DNA of 64,000 nt from Litoreibacter ponti (GCF_003054285.1 NZ_QBKS01000001.1:124001-188000); one strand, 5' to 3'; positions 8,627 to 16,903 are shown, numbered from the stretch's first letter. A program made the numbers and translations. Notes: a model not told the origin generated them from the letters alone.

Positions 8627-9631
8627 TCAGACCTCGACCCGTTGGCGGGTCTCGGCGGAGCGGTAGATCGCGTCCTCGACCTCTCGCACGATCAGGTAAT
8701 CCTCCGCCTTGTTCTCGAACGGTGCACCGACCTCCAACGCCTCCACGACGTGGTTTTGCAGCGCGAACACGCAGTCCCCGCCAAATCCGCGCCAGAGCTG
8801 CGGGGGCAGAACCCGGGTCATGTCGCGTGTGCCGAACTGGCGAAGCTCCACCGTGCCGGCGCCGGAGAGGGTCAGCGTGCCACCGGTGCCCTCGAACAGC
8901 CCTTCGCCCAATGTCAGCCGGTGGTTCTGCGCGCTGTGATCAAGCAAACGGTTGCCGTCGAACATCGCCCGCGTGCCGTCTTCGAATTCGAACAGAACGT
9001 GGCCCGCGTCTTCGCCTGCGATGGCCGGGTTCATGCGGCGCAGATCGGCATAGACTGCTACCGGGCGTCCAAACAAGTAGCGAAACGTGTCGATCCAATG
9101 CACGCCGGTCTCGTGGATCAGCAGCCTTGGCATGGTCTGGAAATAGGGCTGCCGGTCAAGATAGGCGTCGGGCCCTTGGCCGTCGCCTGTTCTCAATCGA
9201 AACGTGCCTTGATGCGGCGTCCCGATCGCGCCGTCATCCATCAGATATTTGATTGCACGGTACCACGGCTGGAAACGGAAATTTTCATGGATGATCAGCG
9301 GGATGCCGGCTTTCTTTGCGGCGTCCGTGACCCGCCGCGCTTCGTCCAAAGAGGTGCAAAATGGTTTCTGGCAAATGATCGCCGTGACCCCGGCATCGAG
9401 CGCCGTCATGATCGCCTCGGCGTGTGTTGGCGGTGGGGTGATGATGTCAAGGATATCGGGTCGTGTGCGCTCGAGCATTTCGTCCAAGGACTGGAATGCA
9501 GGGAGGTCCGTCGCTTCGGCCCTCACCAGGTCCATGTCACAGGAGCCGACCAACTCCACCCCGGAATTGCGCCGCCACGCGTCGTAATGAAACGCCGCGA
9601 AATAGCCCGCGCCTAGGCAGGCGACCTTCAC
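8627..9631 (-). CDS. Gfo/Idh/MocA-family oxidoreductase
   Basis: This is an NAD(P)-dependent dehydrogenase of 334 residues, most likely acting on a sugar, inositol or sugar acid. The Rossmann motif ACLGAGYFAAFHYDAW is at the N-terminus. The usual EKP catalytic motif reads QKP (IICQKPFCTS). HENFRFQPWYRAIK and the conserved-His segment LIHETGVHWIDTFRYLFG follow. The start is a GTG at 9631 that overlaps the stop of the upstream dehydrogenase (GTGA); the longer frame upstream lies inside that gene and is rejected. The substrate is not known. Its neighbours suggest a short catabolic route with two oxidations and a lactone or ester hydrolysis. Confidence 0.85.
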   Translation of the reverse strand: MKVACLGAGYFAAFHYDAWRRNSGVELVGSCDMDLVRAEATDLPAFQSLDEMLERTRPDILDIITPPPTHAEAIMTALDAGVTAIICQKPFCTSLDEARRVTDAAKKAGIPLIIHENFRFQPWYRAIKYLMDDGAIGTPHQGTFRLRTGDGQGPDAYLDRQPYFQTMPRLLIHETGVHWIDTFRYLFGRPVAVYADLRRMNPAIAGEDAGHVLFEFEDGTRAMFDGNRLLDHSAQNHRLTLGEGLFEGTGGTLTLSGAGTVELRQFGTRDMTRVLPPQLWRGFGGDCVFALQNHVVEALEVGAPFENKAEDYLIVREVEDAIYRSAETRQRVEV

Positions 9632-10716
9632 AACAGGCGCGCGGCGATGGCCTCTGCCGCCTCCGATGTGCTGGCTGTGCCGCCCAGATCGCGGGTCACG
9701 CCGTCCCGGTCCGCGATGGCGGCCTCGACCGCTTCGCGCAGGCGCGTGCCATCTTGGGACAGCGCCGCAATGCCGTGGGTCTCGCCCAGCCAATCGAGCA
9801 TCATCGCAGCCGACAGGATCATCGCAAACGGGTTGGCAATGCCCTGACCCGCAATATCGGGGGCCGAGCCGTGGCAGGGCTGAAACACCGCGTGCTCGTC
9901 GCCGATATCGGCAGATGGTGCGAGCCCCAGCCCCCCCATCAGGCCCGCGCCAAGATCGGACAGGATGTCCCCGAACATGTTTTCGGTGACAAGCACATCG
10001 AAAACCCACGGTTTTTCCACCATCCAGAGCGCGGTCGCGTCGACATAGGCGTGATCATGGCTGATCTGAGGATGGAGCGCCGCCTGCTCGTCGAAAATCT
10101 TGCGGAAAAAGGCGAAGGCCGCAAAGACATTCGCCTTGTCGACGCATGTGACCTTGCCGGGGCTGCGCCCCGTTGCTTTGCGATTTTGCGCAAGTTTGAA
10201 GGCAAAGCGGTGCAGCTTCTCCGATGTGGCGCGGGTGATTTTCAGCGTCTCATAGGCCTCTTCGTCGTTGCGTACGTCGCGCGTGCCCTGCGAATGGAAC
10301 AGCCCTTCGGTGCTCTCGCGGATGAGCACAAAATCGACCGTCTGTCCGCCCTTCAGCGCAAGCGGCGTTGGCTGGCCGGGCGCGATGCGCACCGGTCTCA
10401 CGCCCGCGTACAGGTTCAGCGTCTTGCGAATCTCAATCTGCGGCGAGATTTCGGTGCCGTCGGGATAGCGGACGGAAGGCAGGCCCATGGCCGACAGCAG
10501 GATGGCGTCCGCTGCCCGGGCTGTCTCCAGCGACGCATCGGGCAAGCTCTCACCGTTGGATACGTAGTGAGCGGCCCCTGCAGGCACGGTGTCAAAGGCG
10601 AAATCATACTCATCGCTGCGCGCGGCCAAGCCCTTTAACAAAGCAACCGTCGGGTGCATGATTTCCGGACCGATGCCGTCGCCATCAAAGACGGCAATCT
10701 TGAATGTTTTTCCCAT
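9628..10716 (-). CDS. Isocitrate/isopropylmalate/tartrate dehydrogenase-family enzyme
   Basis: This is a beta-hydroxyacid oxidative decarboxylase of 362 residues. Visible features are FDGDGIGPEI at the N-terminus, the substrate-arginine region IEIRKTLNLYAGVRPVR, and LIRESTEGLFHSQG, which resembles tartrate and isopropylmalate dehydrogenases. The metal and cofactor signature is VTENMFGDILSDLGAGLMGG, then CHGSAPDIAGQGIANPFAMI. It is not placed with leu genes, so leucine synthesis is unlikely. The operon (with Gfo/Idh and GntR) suggests oxidation of a 2-hydroxy or sugar-derived acid. It is the first gene of the minus-strand unit and reads away from the palindrome at 10757-10776. Confidence 0.85.
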   Translation of the reverse strand: MGKTFKIAVFDGDGIGPEIMHPTVALLKGLAARSDEYDFAFDTVPAGAAHYVSNGESLPDASLETARAADAILLSAMGLPSVRYPDGTEISPQIEIRKTLNLYAGVRPVRIAPGQPTPLALKGGQTVDFVLIRESTEGLFHSQGTRDVRNDEEAYETLKITRATSEKLHRFAFKLAQNRKATGRSPGKVTCVDKANVFAAFAFFRKIFDEQAALHPQISHDHAYVDATALWMVEKPWVFDVLVTENMFGDILSDLGAGLMGGLGLAPSADIGDEHAVFQPCHGSAPDIAGQGIANPFAMILSAAMMLDWLGETHGIAALSQDGTRLREAVEAAIADRDGVTRDLGGTASTSEAAEAIAARLL

Positions 10717-10756
10717 GGATGCGTAACTCAGCCTTGTGATTATACGTTTGATCGCA

Positions 10757-10776
10757 CATTAACGTATACGTTAATG
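10757..10776. promoter_or_regulatory. Perfect 20-bp palindrome, probable GntR operator
   Basis: CATTAACGTATACGTTAATG reads identically on both strands and lies in the 84-base gap between the divergent IDH-like and ABM genes. A half-site-like TATACG occurs 10 bases to its left. Size and symmetry fit FCD-type GntR operators, and the only regulator gene of the locus is GntR at 7967-8623. Binding is inferred. Confidence 0.75.
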
Positions 10777-10800
10777 CATGCAATAGAATAAGGACCGCTC

Positions 10801-11091
10801 ATGTACGCCGTCGTCGTCACCTTCCAGATCGCGCCAGATGCGGTCGCGGCCTTCTTGCCGCTCATGATGCAAAACGCACGCTCATCGCGCGCCAACGAGC
10901 CGGGATGCCAGCAATTCGACGTCTGCACAGACCCGGAGCGGGCGGGGGAGGTGTTCCTCTACGAGATCTACGACGACCGCGCGGCGTTCGAGGCGCACAC
11001 GGCGTCGGCGCATTATGCGCAGTTCCAGAAGGACATTGACGGAATGGTCCTATCAAAGGACGTGCGATTTTTCTCGCAGGTGGCCCGATGA
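10801..11091 (+). CDS. ABM-domain (antibiotic biosynthesis monooxygenase-like) protein
   Basis: This 96-residue protein covers a single ferredoxin-like ABM fold: VVVTFQIAPDAVAAFLPLM, NEPGCQQFDVCTDP, FLYEIYDDRAAFEAHTAS and HYAQF are the usual family elements. Such small dimeric proteins act as monooxygenases, LsrG-like isomerases or sugar-processing accessory enzymes. It is the first gene of the rightward unit from the GntR palindrome and overlaps the MBL-fold gene by four bases, so both are likely to be produced together. The exact reaction cannot be derived. Confidence 0.85.
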   Translation: MYAVVVTFQIAPDAVAAFLPLMMQNARSSRANEPGCQQFDVCTDPERAGEVFLYEIYDDRAAFEAHTASAHYAQFQKDIDGMVLSKDVRFFSQVAR

Positions 11092-11885
11092 GCGCCTGGC
11101 AGGTCCACGCGCTGAAATATGCGGATCGTAACGACCGCACGCGCGTCGAGAGCTTTCTGTTCGACGACGATCACAATGCGCCGCATCCGATGGATTATTT
11201 CATCTGGGTCCTGCGTCGCGGGGCCGAGGTCATTCTGGTCGACACCGGCTATGACGGGGCGGAGGCCGACACGCGCGGCCGTCCGATCATTCGCGATCCG
11301 CGCGACGCCTTGGCCGAGATCGGACTGCAGGCCGAAGACATCTCGCAAGTGATCGTCACCCATCTGCATTACGACCACGGCGGTGGGCTGCACCTTTTTC
11401 CAAACGCCGAAATCCATCTGCAGGAAGCCGAGATGGCATATGCCACCGGCCCGTGCATGTGCCACGGTGCGCTGCAAATGCCCTTCACAGCGGAGCATAT
11501 TTGCGAGGCCGTGCGCCGGGTCTTCCAGGGCCGCTGCGTCTTCCACAAGGGGGACGGTGAGGTCGCCGAAGGCGTGACGGTGCACTGCGTTGGCGGCCAT
11601 TCGCGGGGGCTTCAGGTGGTGCGGGTGCGCACCGATGCGGGCTGGCTCTGCCTCGCTTCTGATGCCACGCATTTTTATGAGAATGTGTTTGAGAACAAGC
11701 CATTCCCCATCGTTGTTGATCTTCAGAACATGCTCGACGGGTTCGCGACGATCCAGCGGCTCGCCTCGGATCGGTCGCTGATTATTCCGGGCCATGATCC
11801 GCTGACGACGGAGTTGTTCCCGCGCGACGGGCCCGAGTTCTGCTGGCGTCTGGACCAAGGGCCACATAAGGGTTTCCCGTTCTAG
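11088..11885 (+). CDS. Metallo-beta-lactamase-fold hydrolase, N-acyl homoserine lactonase-like family
   Basis: This 265-residue metal hydrolase carries the zinc motif HLHYDHGGG (HxHxDH) near residue 92, with further ligands at GGHSRGLQ, SDATHFYEN and IIPGHDP. Overall layout resembles AHL lactonases (AiiA/AttM group), but many family members open other lactones. The genomic partner enzymes are two dehydrogenases and an ABM protein, so a catabolic lactone or ester is more likely than quorum quenching; this is inference. Translation is coupled to the ABM gene by an ATGA overlap. Confidence 0.83.
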   Translation: MSAWQVHALKYADRNDRTRVESFLFDDDHNAPHPMDYFIWVLRRGAEVILVDTGYDGAEADTRGRPIIRDPRDALAEIGLQAEDISQVIVTHLHYDHGGGLHLFPNAEIHLQEAEMAYATGPCMCHGALQMPFTAEHICEAVRRVFQGRCVFHKGDGEVAEGVTVHCVGGHSRGLQVVRVRTDAGWLCLASDATHFYENVFENKPFPIVVDLQNMLDGFATIQRLASDRSLIIPGHDPLTTELFPRDGPEFCWRLDQGPHKGFPF

Positions 11886-11908
11886 CCGCGTTCACAAACC
11901 GCCTAAAT

Positions 11909-11924
11909 TTTACCAGTTGATAAA
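11909..11924. promoter_or_regulatory. RutR-like operator upstream of preT
   Basis: TTTACCAGTTGATAAA matches the RutR consensus (TTGACCA, two free bases, TGGTCAA) at 11 of 14 fixed positions. It sits inside a longer inverted repeat with perfect 7-base arms AATTTTA/TAAAATT (11906-11927). It lies 52 bases before the preT start, and a TAAAAT hexamer at 11921-11926 could be the -10 box. RutR is encoded at 16161-16775. Confidence 0.6.
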
Positions 11925-11975
11925 ATTCTGATCTGTGGCAAGCTTCGTCGAACCCTGACGCAGCCCGGAGACCCC

Positions 11976-13313
11976 ATGTCCGACGCCACGCCCCTGACCC
12001 CCGGCATTGCCGCGGGCCGCTTGCCCGCCGAAACCCTGGCCGAGAACTTCTCGGATCTGCATCCCGCCTACGCACCGCACGAGGCGGCGGTTGCGGCGGA
12101 TCGCTGCTATTTCTGCCATGATGCGCCCTGCATCACGGCTTGTCCGACGGACATCGATATCCCGCTGTTCATTCGCCAGATCCAGACCGGCACGGAAGAG
12201 GCCGCGGCCAAGACGATCCTGTCGCAAAACATCCTTGGCGGGATGTGTGCGCGCGTCTGCCCGACAGAAACCCTGTGCGAGCAGGCCTGTGTGCGCGAGG
12301 CCGCGGAGGGCAAGCCGGTAGAGATCGGCCGCCTGCAGCGCCACGCGACCGACACGTTGATGGAGGCTGGCATGCATCCGTTCACCCGCGCCGCACCCAC
12401 CGGCAAGAGTGTGGCTGTAGTGGGGGCGGGCCCCGCAGGCCTCGCCTGTGCGCACCGGCTGGCGATGCATGGCCACGACGTCGCGCTCTTTGACGCAAAG
12501 CCGAAGCCCGGCGGGCTCAACGAATTCGGCATCGCGGCCTACAAGACGCCCAACGAGTTTGCCGCGCGCGAAGTCGAGTGGCTGATGCAGATCGGCGGTA
12601 TCACGATGCATTCGGGCAAGGCGCTCGGGCGGGATATCGACCTCGACAAGCTGACAGCGGAGCATGACGCGGTGTTCCTGGGCATGGGGCTTGCCGGCGT
12701 CAATGCATTGCGCGCACCCGGTGAGGACAAGGACGGTGTGCTCGACGCGGTGTCCTTCATCGCGGAGCTGCGCCAGACAGACGATTTGACCAAGCTGCCC
12801 GTGGGCCGCAACGTGGTGGTTATCGGTGGTGGCATGACGGCGGTAGACGCCGCGGTGCAGTCCAAACTCCTGGGCGCGGAGATGGTGACCATCGTCTATC
12901 GCCGCGGCACCGACCGCATGGGGGCGTCCACCTACGAGCAGGACCTCGCCACCTCGAAAGGCGTGCGCATCATCGCAAACGCTCAACCCGTCGCGGTCCA
13001 TGGCAATGGTGCCGCGGTCGAGGTCGAGTTCGAGTACACACGCAGTACGGATGCCGGGCTCGAGGGCACGGGCGAGACCTTCCGCCTCAAATGCGATCAG
13101 GTCTTCAAGGCAATCGGACAGGCGCTCGAAGGTGTGCCGGACGGGCTGGAGCTTGATGGGCGCAAGATCGCCGTCAACGGCGCGGGCCGCACCTCGAACC
13201 CGAAGGTCTGGGCGGGCGGCGATTGCGCGGCGGGGGGCGAGGACCTGACCGTCACCGCGGTGGCCGAAGGCCGCGACGCCGCAGAAGACATCCACGCGCG
13301 GCTGTCCTCCTGA
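11976..13313 (+). CDS. preT: NAD-dependent dihydropyrimidine dehydrogenase, PreT subunit
   Basis: PreT is the flavin/iron-sulfur electron-transfer subunit that, with PreA, reduces uracil and thymine to their dihydro forms, the first step of reductive pyrimidine degradation. The N-terminal domain carries two cysteine clusters (CYFCHDAPCITACPTDID at about residues 45-60 and GGMCARVCPTETLCEQAC near 90). FAD binding follows at VAVVGAGPAGLACAHRL, then NAD(P) binding at VVVIGGGMTAVDAAVQ. The C-terminus has WAGGDCAAGGEDLTVTAVAEG. At 445 residues it is slightly longer than E. coli PreT. It is the first gene behind the RutR-like site; preA follows after an Fpg-like gene. Confidence 0.95.
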   Translation: MSDATPLTPGIAAGRLPAETLAENFSDLHPAYAPHEAAVAADRCYFCHDAPCITACPTDIDIPLFIRQIQTGTEEAAAKTILSQNILGGMCARVCPTETLCEQACVREAAEGKPVEIGRLQRHATDTLMEAGMHPFTRAAPTGKSVAVVGAGPAGLACAHRLAMHGHDVALFDAKPKPGGLNEFGIAAYKTPNEFAAREVEWLMQIGGITMHSGKALGRDIDLDKLTAEHDAVFLGMGLAGVNALRAPGEDKDGVLDAVSFIAELRQTDDLTKLPVGRNVVVIGGGMTAVDAAVQSKLLGAEMVTIVYRRGTDRMGASTYEQDLATSKGVRIIANAQPVAVHGNGAAVEVEFEYTRSTDAGLEGTGETFRLKCDQVFKAIGQALEGVPDGLELDGRKIAVNGAGRTSNPKVWAGGDCAAGGEDLTVTAVAEGRDAAEDIHARLSS

Positions 13314-13314
13314 C

Positions 13315-14106
13315 ATGCCCGAGTTGCCGGAAGTCGAAGCTTACGGGCGCCGGATCAAGGACGGCGCGCTCCACCGCACGATCGAGACGGTGACTTTGGG
13401 CAACGACACCAAGCATGTCGAGCTGCCCGGGCCCGAAGATCGCGCGCGTTTTGAGGGGCATCAATTCACCGAGGTGCGCCGTCACGGAAAATACCTCTTC
13501 GCCGGGTCCGCAACCGGCCCTTGGATGGCGCTGCATATGGGCATGGCGGGCTCGGTCCGGGTGTATGACGCCGAGGACGGCAACCCGGATTACGCCCGGC
13601 TGATTGTCGCGTTCGAGGGCAGCCGACGCATGGCGTTCCGCGATCCGCGCAAGTTCGGCTGGGTCAAATACGTCGACACACCCGAGACGGAGATCGAAGC
13701 GCGCGAGCTGGGTCCCGATGCGCTTGACCTCGACGCCGATGGATTTGCGAACCGGCTTGAAGGCGGGCGCGGCGCGATCAAATCGGCGCTGATGGATCAG
13801 TCGCGGCTGGCGGGGATCGGCAATCTTTGGGCCGATGAGACGCTCTACCAGACGGGCATTCATCCGGCCACGAAGATCCCGGAGCTGAGCCGCGACGACA
13901 TTTCGGGCCTCCACAAGGCCTCAGACAGGATTTTGCGCGGCGTCTGTGACGTGGATGCCCACTATCGCGAACTGCCGGACGCGTGGCTGATCCACCGCCG
14001 CGAGGAAGGGTACGCCTGTACGCGCTGTGACGGCAGCATCGCCCGGATCAAGGTGGGCGGCCGCAGCTCTTATTTCTGCCCCAAGCATCAGGTGGAGGCC
14101 GCATGA
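13315..14106 (+). CDS. Fpg/Nei-family DNA glycosylase-like protein inside the pyrimidine operon
   Basis: Proteins of this family excise oxidised bases from DNA. The N-terminus MPELPEVEAYGRRI holds the catalytic proline-glutamate pair, and RRHGKYL carries the conserved beta-turn lysine (K59). LMDQSRLAGIGNLWADETLY is the H2TH helix region. The C-terminal zinc finger is altered: C235, C238 and C255 are present but the fourth ligand position is H258 (CPKHQ) where classical Fpg has cysteine. The 263-residue length is normal. It starts one base after the preT stop and lies between preT and preA, an unusual position. Either it is a paralog of the housekeeping MutM or it has a role connected with pyrimidine bases; the sequence cannot separate these. 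Confidence 0.85.
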   Translation: MPELPEVEAYGRRIKDGALHRTIETVTLGNDTKHVELPGPEDRARFEGHQFTEVRRHGKYLFAGSATGPWMALHMGMAGSVRVYDAEDGNPDYARLIVAFEGSRRMAFRDPRKFGWVKYVDTPETEIEARELGPDALDLDADGFANRLEGGRGAIKSALMDQSRLAGIGNLWADETLYQTGIHPATKIPELSRDDISGLHKASDRILRGVCDVDAHYRELPDAWLIHRREEGYACTRCDGSIARIKVGGRSSYFCPKHQVEAA

Positions 14107-14143
14107 GCCCCGCCAATCTAATTGTCCCAAGAGGAGAAGTCCC

Positions 14144-15448
14144 ATGGCTGACCTGACAACCGATTTCCTTGGCATCAAAAGCCCCAATCCGTTCTGGCTG
14201 GCCTCTGCACCGCCGACCGACAAGGAATACAATGTGCGCCGCGCCTTTGAGGCGGGGTGGGGCGGTGTTGTCTGGAAGACGCTTGGGGCAGAGGGGCCGC
14301 CCGTCGTCAACGTCAACGGGCCGCGCTACGGTGCGATTTACGGCGCGGACCGGCGCTTGCTTGGGCTCAACAATATCGAGCTGATCACCGACCGACCGCT
14401 TGAGATAAATCTGGAGGAGATCACCCGCGTAAAGGCCGACTACCCCGACCGCGCGATGATCGTATCCCTCATGGTGCCGTGCGAGGAAGAGGCGTGGAAA
14501 GCCATTCTGCCGCGCGTGGAAGAGACCGGCGCGGATGGCATCGAGCTGAATTTCGGCTGCCCGCATGGTATGTCGGAGCGCGGCATGGGCGCCGCCGTGG
14601 GGCAGGTGCCGGAATATATCGAAATGGTGACGCGCTGGTGCAAGGAGAACTACTCCAAGCCCGTGATCGTGAAGCTGACCCCCAACATCACCGACGTGCG
14701 CAAGCCCGCAGAGGCGGCCTTGAATGGGGGTGCCGATGCGGTGTCGCTAATCAATACGATCAACTCGATTACTTCGGTCAACCTCGACACGATGAGCCCT
14801 GAGCCTTCGATTGACGGAAAAGGCTCCCATGGCGGCTACTGCGGCCCCGCGGTGAAGCCCATTGCGATGTCGATGGTCTCTGAGATCGCGCGTCACGCGC
14901 AGACGCGTGGTCTGCCAATCTCTGGCATCGGCGGCATTACAACATGGCGCGACGCGGCGGAGTTCATGGCGCTGGGATGTGGCAACGTGCAGGTCTGCAC
15001 GGCCGCAATGACCTATGGCTTCAAGGTGGTGCAGGAAATGATTTCGGGCCTGTCGGACTGGATGGACGAGAAGGGGCACACATCGACCGCGGATTTTATC
15101 GGGATGGCGGTGCCGAACGTGACCGACTGGCAGTACCTTAACCTCAACTACGTCGCCAAGGCCAAGATCGACCAGGATGCCTGCATTAAATGCGGGCGCT
15201 GCTACGCGGCCTGCGAGGATACCTCGCACCAGGCGATCTCGATGTCAGGGGACCGCACGTTCGAGGTGATCGACGCGGAATGCGTGGCCTGCAACCTGTG
15301 CGTGGATGTTTGCCCGGTGGAAGACTGCATCTCGATGGTGCCGATGACGCCCGGCGAGGTGGACCCCCGCACGGGCAAAATCGTGGAGAAGGAGTACGCA
15401 AACTGGACCACGCACCCGAACAATCCGGGTGCTGTGGCCGCAGAGTAG
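14144..15448 (+). CDS. preA: NAD-dependent dihydropyrimidine dehydrogenase, PreA subunit
   Basis: PreA is the catalytic FMN subunit of dihydropyrimidine dehydrogenase. The N-terminal TIM barrel resembles dihydroorotate dehydrogenase (PNPFWLASAPPTDKEYNV, ELNFGCPHGMSERGMGAAVG, VIVKLTPNITD, ISGIGGITTWRDAAEF, GCGNVQVCTAAM). The C-terminus carries two 4Fe-4S motifs (CIKCGRCYAAC near residue 347 and CVACNLCVDVCPVEDC). At 434 residues it has the family length. AGGAGAAG starting at 14131 supports the ATG at 14144; longer in-frame starts lie inside the Fpg-like gene. It works with PreT. Confidence 0.96.
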   Translation: MADLTTDFLGIKSPNPFWLASAPPTDKEYNVRRAFEAGWGGVVWKTLGAEGPPVVNVNGPRYGAIYGADRRLLGLNNIELITDRPLEINLEEITRVKADYPDRAMIVSLMVPCEEEAWKAILPRVEETGADGIELNFGCPHGMSERGMGAAVGQVPEYIEMVTRWCKENYSKPVIVKLTPNITDVRKPAEAALNGGADAVSLINTINSITSVNLDTMSPEPSIDGKGSHGGYCGPAVKPIAMSMVSEIARHAQTRGLPISGIGGITTWRDAAEFMALGCGNVQVCTAAMTYGFKVVQEMISGLSDWMDEKGHTSTADFIGMAVPNVTDWQYLNLNYVAKAKIDQDACIKCGRCYAACEDTSHQAISMSGDRTFEVIDAECVACNLCVDVCPVEDCISMVPMTPGEVDPRTGKIVEKEYANWTTHPNNPGAVAAE

Positions 15449-15449
15449 C

Positions 15450-16121
15450 CTACCAGCCGTCTTCGGTGATGATTTTGTCCTCGTGCGCGCCAAGCTCCTT
15501 GAGCGCGGACCGGACATCCTTGACCATCGGTTTAGGGCCGCACAGGTAGAAGTTCTGCCCAAAATCGTCGATCAGCTCGGCCAGAATTCCCTTGTTGAGC
15601 TGCGGCGCGTGCATCGGGCTGTTTTCCTGTTCGGTCACGAGGAACGTGGTCTCGAGACCGTCATAGCCTTCCCACTCTTCGCGCAGGATGATGTCTTTCT
15701 CGGTGGCGTTTGAGAAGATCAGGTGTGAGTTCTGGAAGTCGCCGGTCATGGCGCGCTTGCGCAGGATCGGGATGAATGGGGTGATGCCGGCACCGCCTGC
15801 GATAAACACGCCCGGGCCTTGGTCCTGGATCGCGCCAAAGGGCTCGTCGAGCATTACTGTATCGCCCGCGCCCAGCTTCGCGACCTGTTCTGTTACGCCG
15901 TCATGGTCAGGGTAGCTCTTGATGACGAAGCTCAACTCCGGGTCCTCGGGCTGTGAGGTCATCGTGAACGGCCGTGCCTCGTCGCGCCAGCCGTCCTTGT
16001 CAATGGCAAGTTCGGTGGCTTGGCCGGGGGCGAAGTCGAAGCTTTCCGGGCGCTCCATGGTGAGGTGGTAGGTGTTGTGGGTGATCGGCTCGACCGAGGT
16101 CAGGGTGACGGAATGGCTCAT
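15450..16121 (-). CDS. FAD-dependent oxidoreductase (ferredoxin/flavodoxin reductase-like)
   Basis: This 223-residue single-module reductase has the FAD motif RPFTMTS, the nucleotide-binding loop FIAGGAGITPFIPILRKR and the C-terminal LCGPKPMVKDV of the FNR superfamily. No 2Fe-2S domain is fused. The start at 16121 is preferred because AAGGAG lies just upstream; a start at 16145 would place this ribosome-binding site inside the gene. It is convergent with preA (one base between stops) and follows rutR on the minus strand. It could supply electrons to a pyrimidine-related oxygenase or act independently. The substrate is unknown. Confidence 0.8.
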   Translation of the reverse strand: MSHSVTLTSVEPITHNTYHLTMERPESFDFAPGQATELAIDKDGWRDEARPFTMTSQPEDPELSFVIKSYPDHDGVTEQVAKLGAGDTVMLDEPFGAIQDQGPGVFIAGGAGITPFIPILRKRAMTGDFQNSHLIFSNATEKDIILREEWEGYDGLETTFLVTEQENSPMHAPQLNKGILAELIDDFGQNFYLCGPKPMVKDVRSALKELGAHEDKIITEDGW

Positions 16122-16160
16122 GTTGTGCTCCTTTTGCACAACCAACCGCAGCCGAGGCGT

Positions 16161-16775
16161 TCAGGTTCCCGGCGCCAGCGTTTTGCGAAACACGGCTTCT
16201 AGATAATCCGGTGCTGTCTTGAACGGGTCGCGCGGGCCCATGACGGTGCGGACCTGCACATCGAAATCGGCATAGTGCTGCGTCAGCGACCAGATCGAGA
16301 AGATCAGGTGGTAGGGGTCAAGCCGTGCAATCAGGCCGTCCTCCATCCACCGCTCGAACACGGCGCATTTCGCATCCACCAGAGGGCGTAGCTCGTCGGT
16401 CAGCGCGTCCTTCATGCGCGGCGCGCCTTGCACGATCTCGTTGGCGAAAAGGCGGCTTTCGCGCGGGTAAAGCCGGCTCATCTCCAGCTTGCGCCGTACA
16501 TAGGTCAGGATTTCCTCGATCGGGTCGCCATCCGGGTCAAGGTCGCGCAGCGGGTCAAGCCAGGTGTCCATGAGCCCGCCCAGAAGTTCGACATGCACTG
16601 CCTCCTTGGACGGGAAGTAATAGAGCAGGTTGGGCTTCGACAGCCCCGCGCCCTGCGCGATCTGGTCGAGCGTGGCACCGCGGAATCCATGGGTCGAGAA
16701 GACCTCCAGCGCGGCCTCCAGAATGGCTTCGCGGTTGCGCTGCTGGATGCGGGTGCGGGGGCGGCCATCTGCCAT
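16161..16775 (-). CDS. rutR: TetR-family regulator of pyrimidine utilisation, RutR
   Basis: RutR is a dimeric repressor or activator that responds to uracil/thymine. The protein has 204 residues. The N-terminal helix-turn-helix reads ILEAALEVFSTHGFRGATLDQIAQGAGLSKPNLLYYFPSKEA, recognisable by AGLSKPNLLYYFPSKEAV. The RutR-type C-terminal domain shows YPRESRLFANEIVQGAPRM and DPYHLIFSIWSLTQHYADF, both very close to E. coli RutR. It lies among preTA, hyuC and hydA. Two operator-like sites (16871-16886, 11909-11924) flank the pyrimidine genes. The intergenic position with divergent hyuC suggests autoregulation. Confidence 0.92.
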   Translation of the reverse strand: MADGRPRTRIQQRNREAILEAALEVFSTHGFRGATLDQIAQGAGLSKPNLLYYFPSKEAVHVELLGGLMDTWLDPLRDLDPDGDPIEEILTYVRRKLEMSRLYPRESRLFANEIVQGAPRMKDALTDELRPLVDAKCAVFERWMEDGLIARLDPYHLIFSIWSLTQHYADFDVQVRTVMGPRDPFKTAPDYLEAVFRKTLAPGT

Positions 16776-16870
16776 CTGTCGGGTGCCTCATTCTTCATCG
16801 ATTGCCGCGTCGGCGGGCAGGTTTCGCGAGAGGAATCCTTGACACCCCATGACCCATGGGTAGCCTCTCT

Positions 16871-16886
16871 TTGACCGACTGGTCAA
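16871..16886. promoter_or_regulatory. RutR operator upstream of hyuC
   Basis: TTGACCGACTGGTCAA differs from the symmetric RutR consensus TTGACCA-NN-TGGTCAA at one fixed base, and the flanking T and A extend the symmetry to 18 bases. It lies 17 bases before the hyuC start and about 95 bases upstream of the divergent rutR start. Confidence 0.85.
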
Positions 16887-16903
16887 ATACTGGGGAACAT
16901 CTC

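Noticed and set aside
9628..10716. Calling the IDH-like gene leuB
   Set aside because: No leu genes are nearby and it belongs to a GntR-controlled catabolic unit; tartrate-dehydrogenase-like relatives share the same motifs.
11088..11885. Quorum-quenching lactonase
   Set aside because: The HxHxDH motif and fold are shared by many hydrolases; the catabolic neighbours and GntR operator give no quorum-sensing link.
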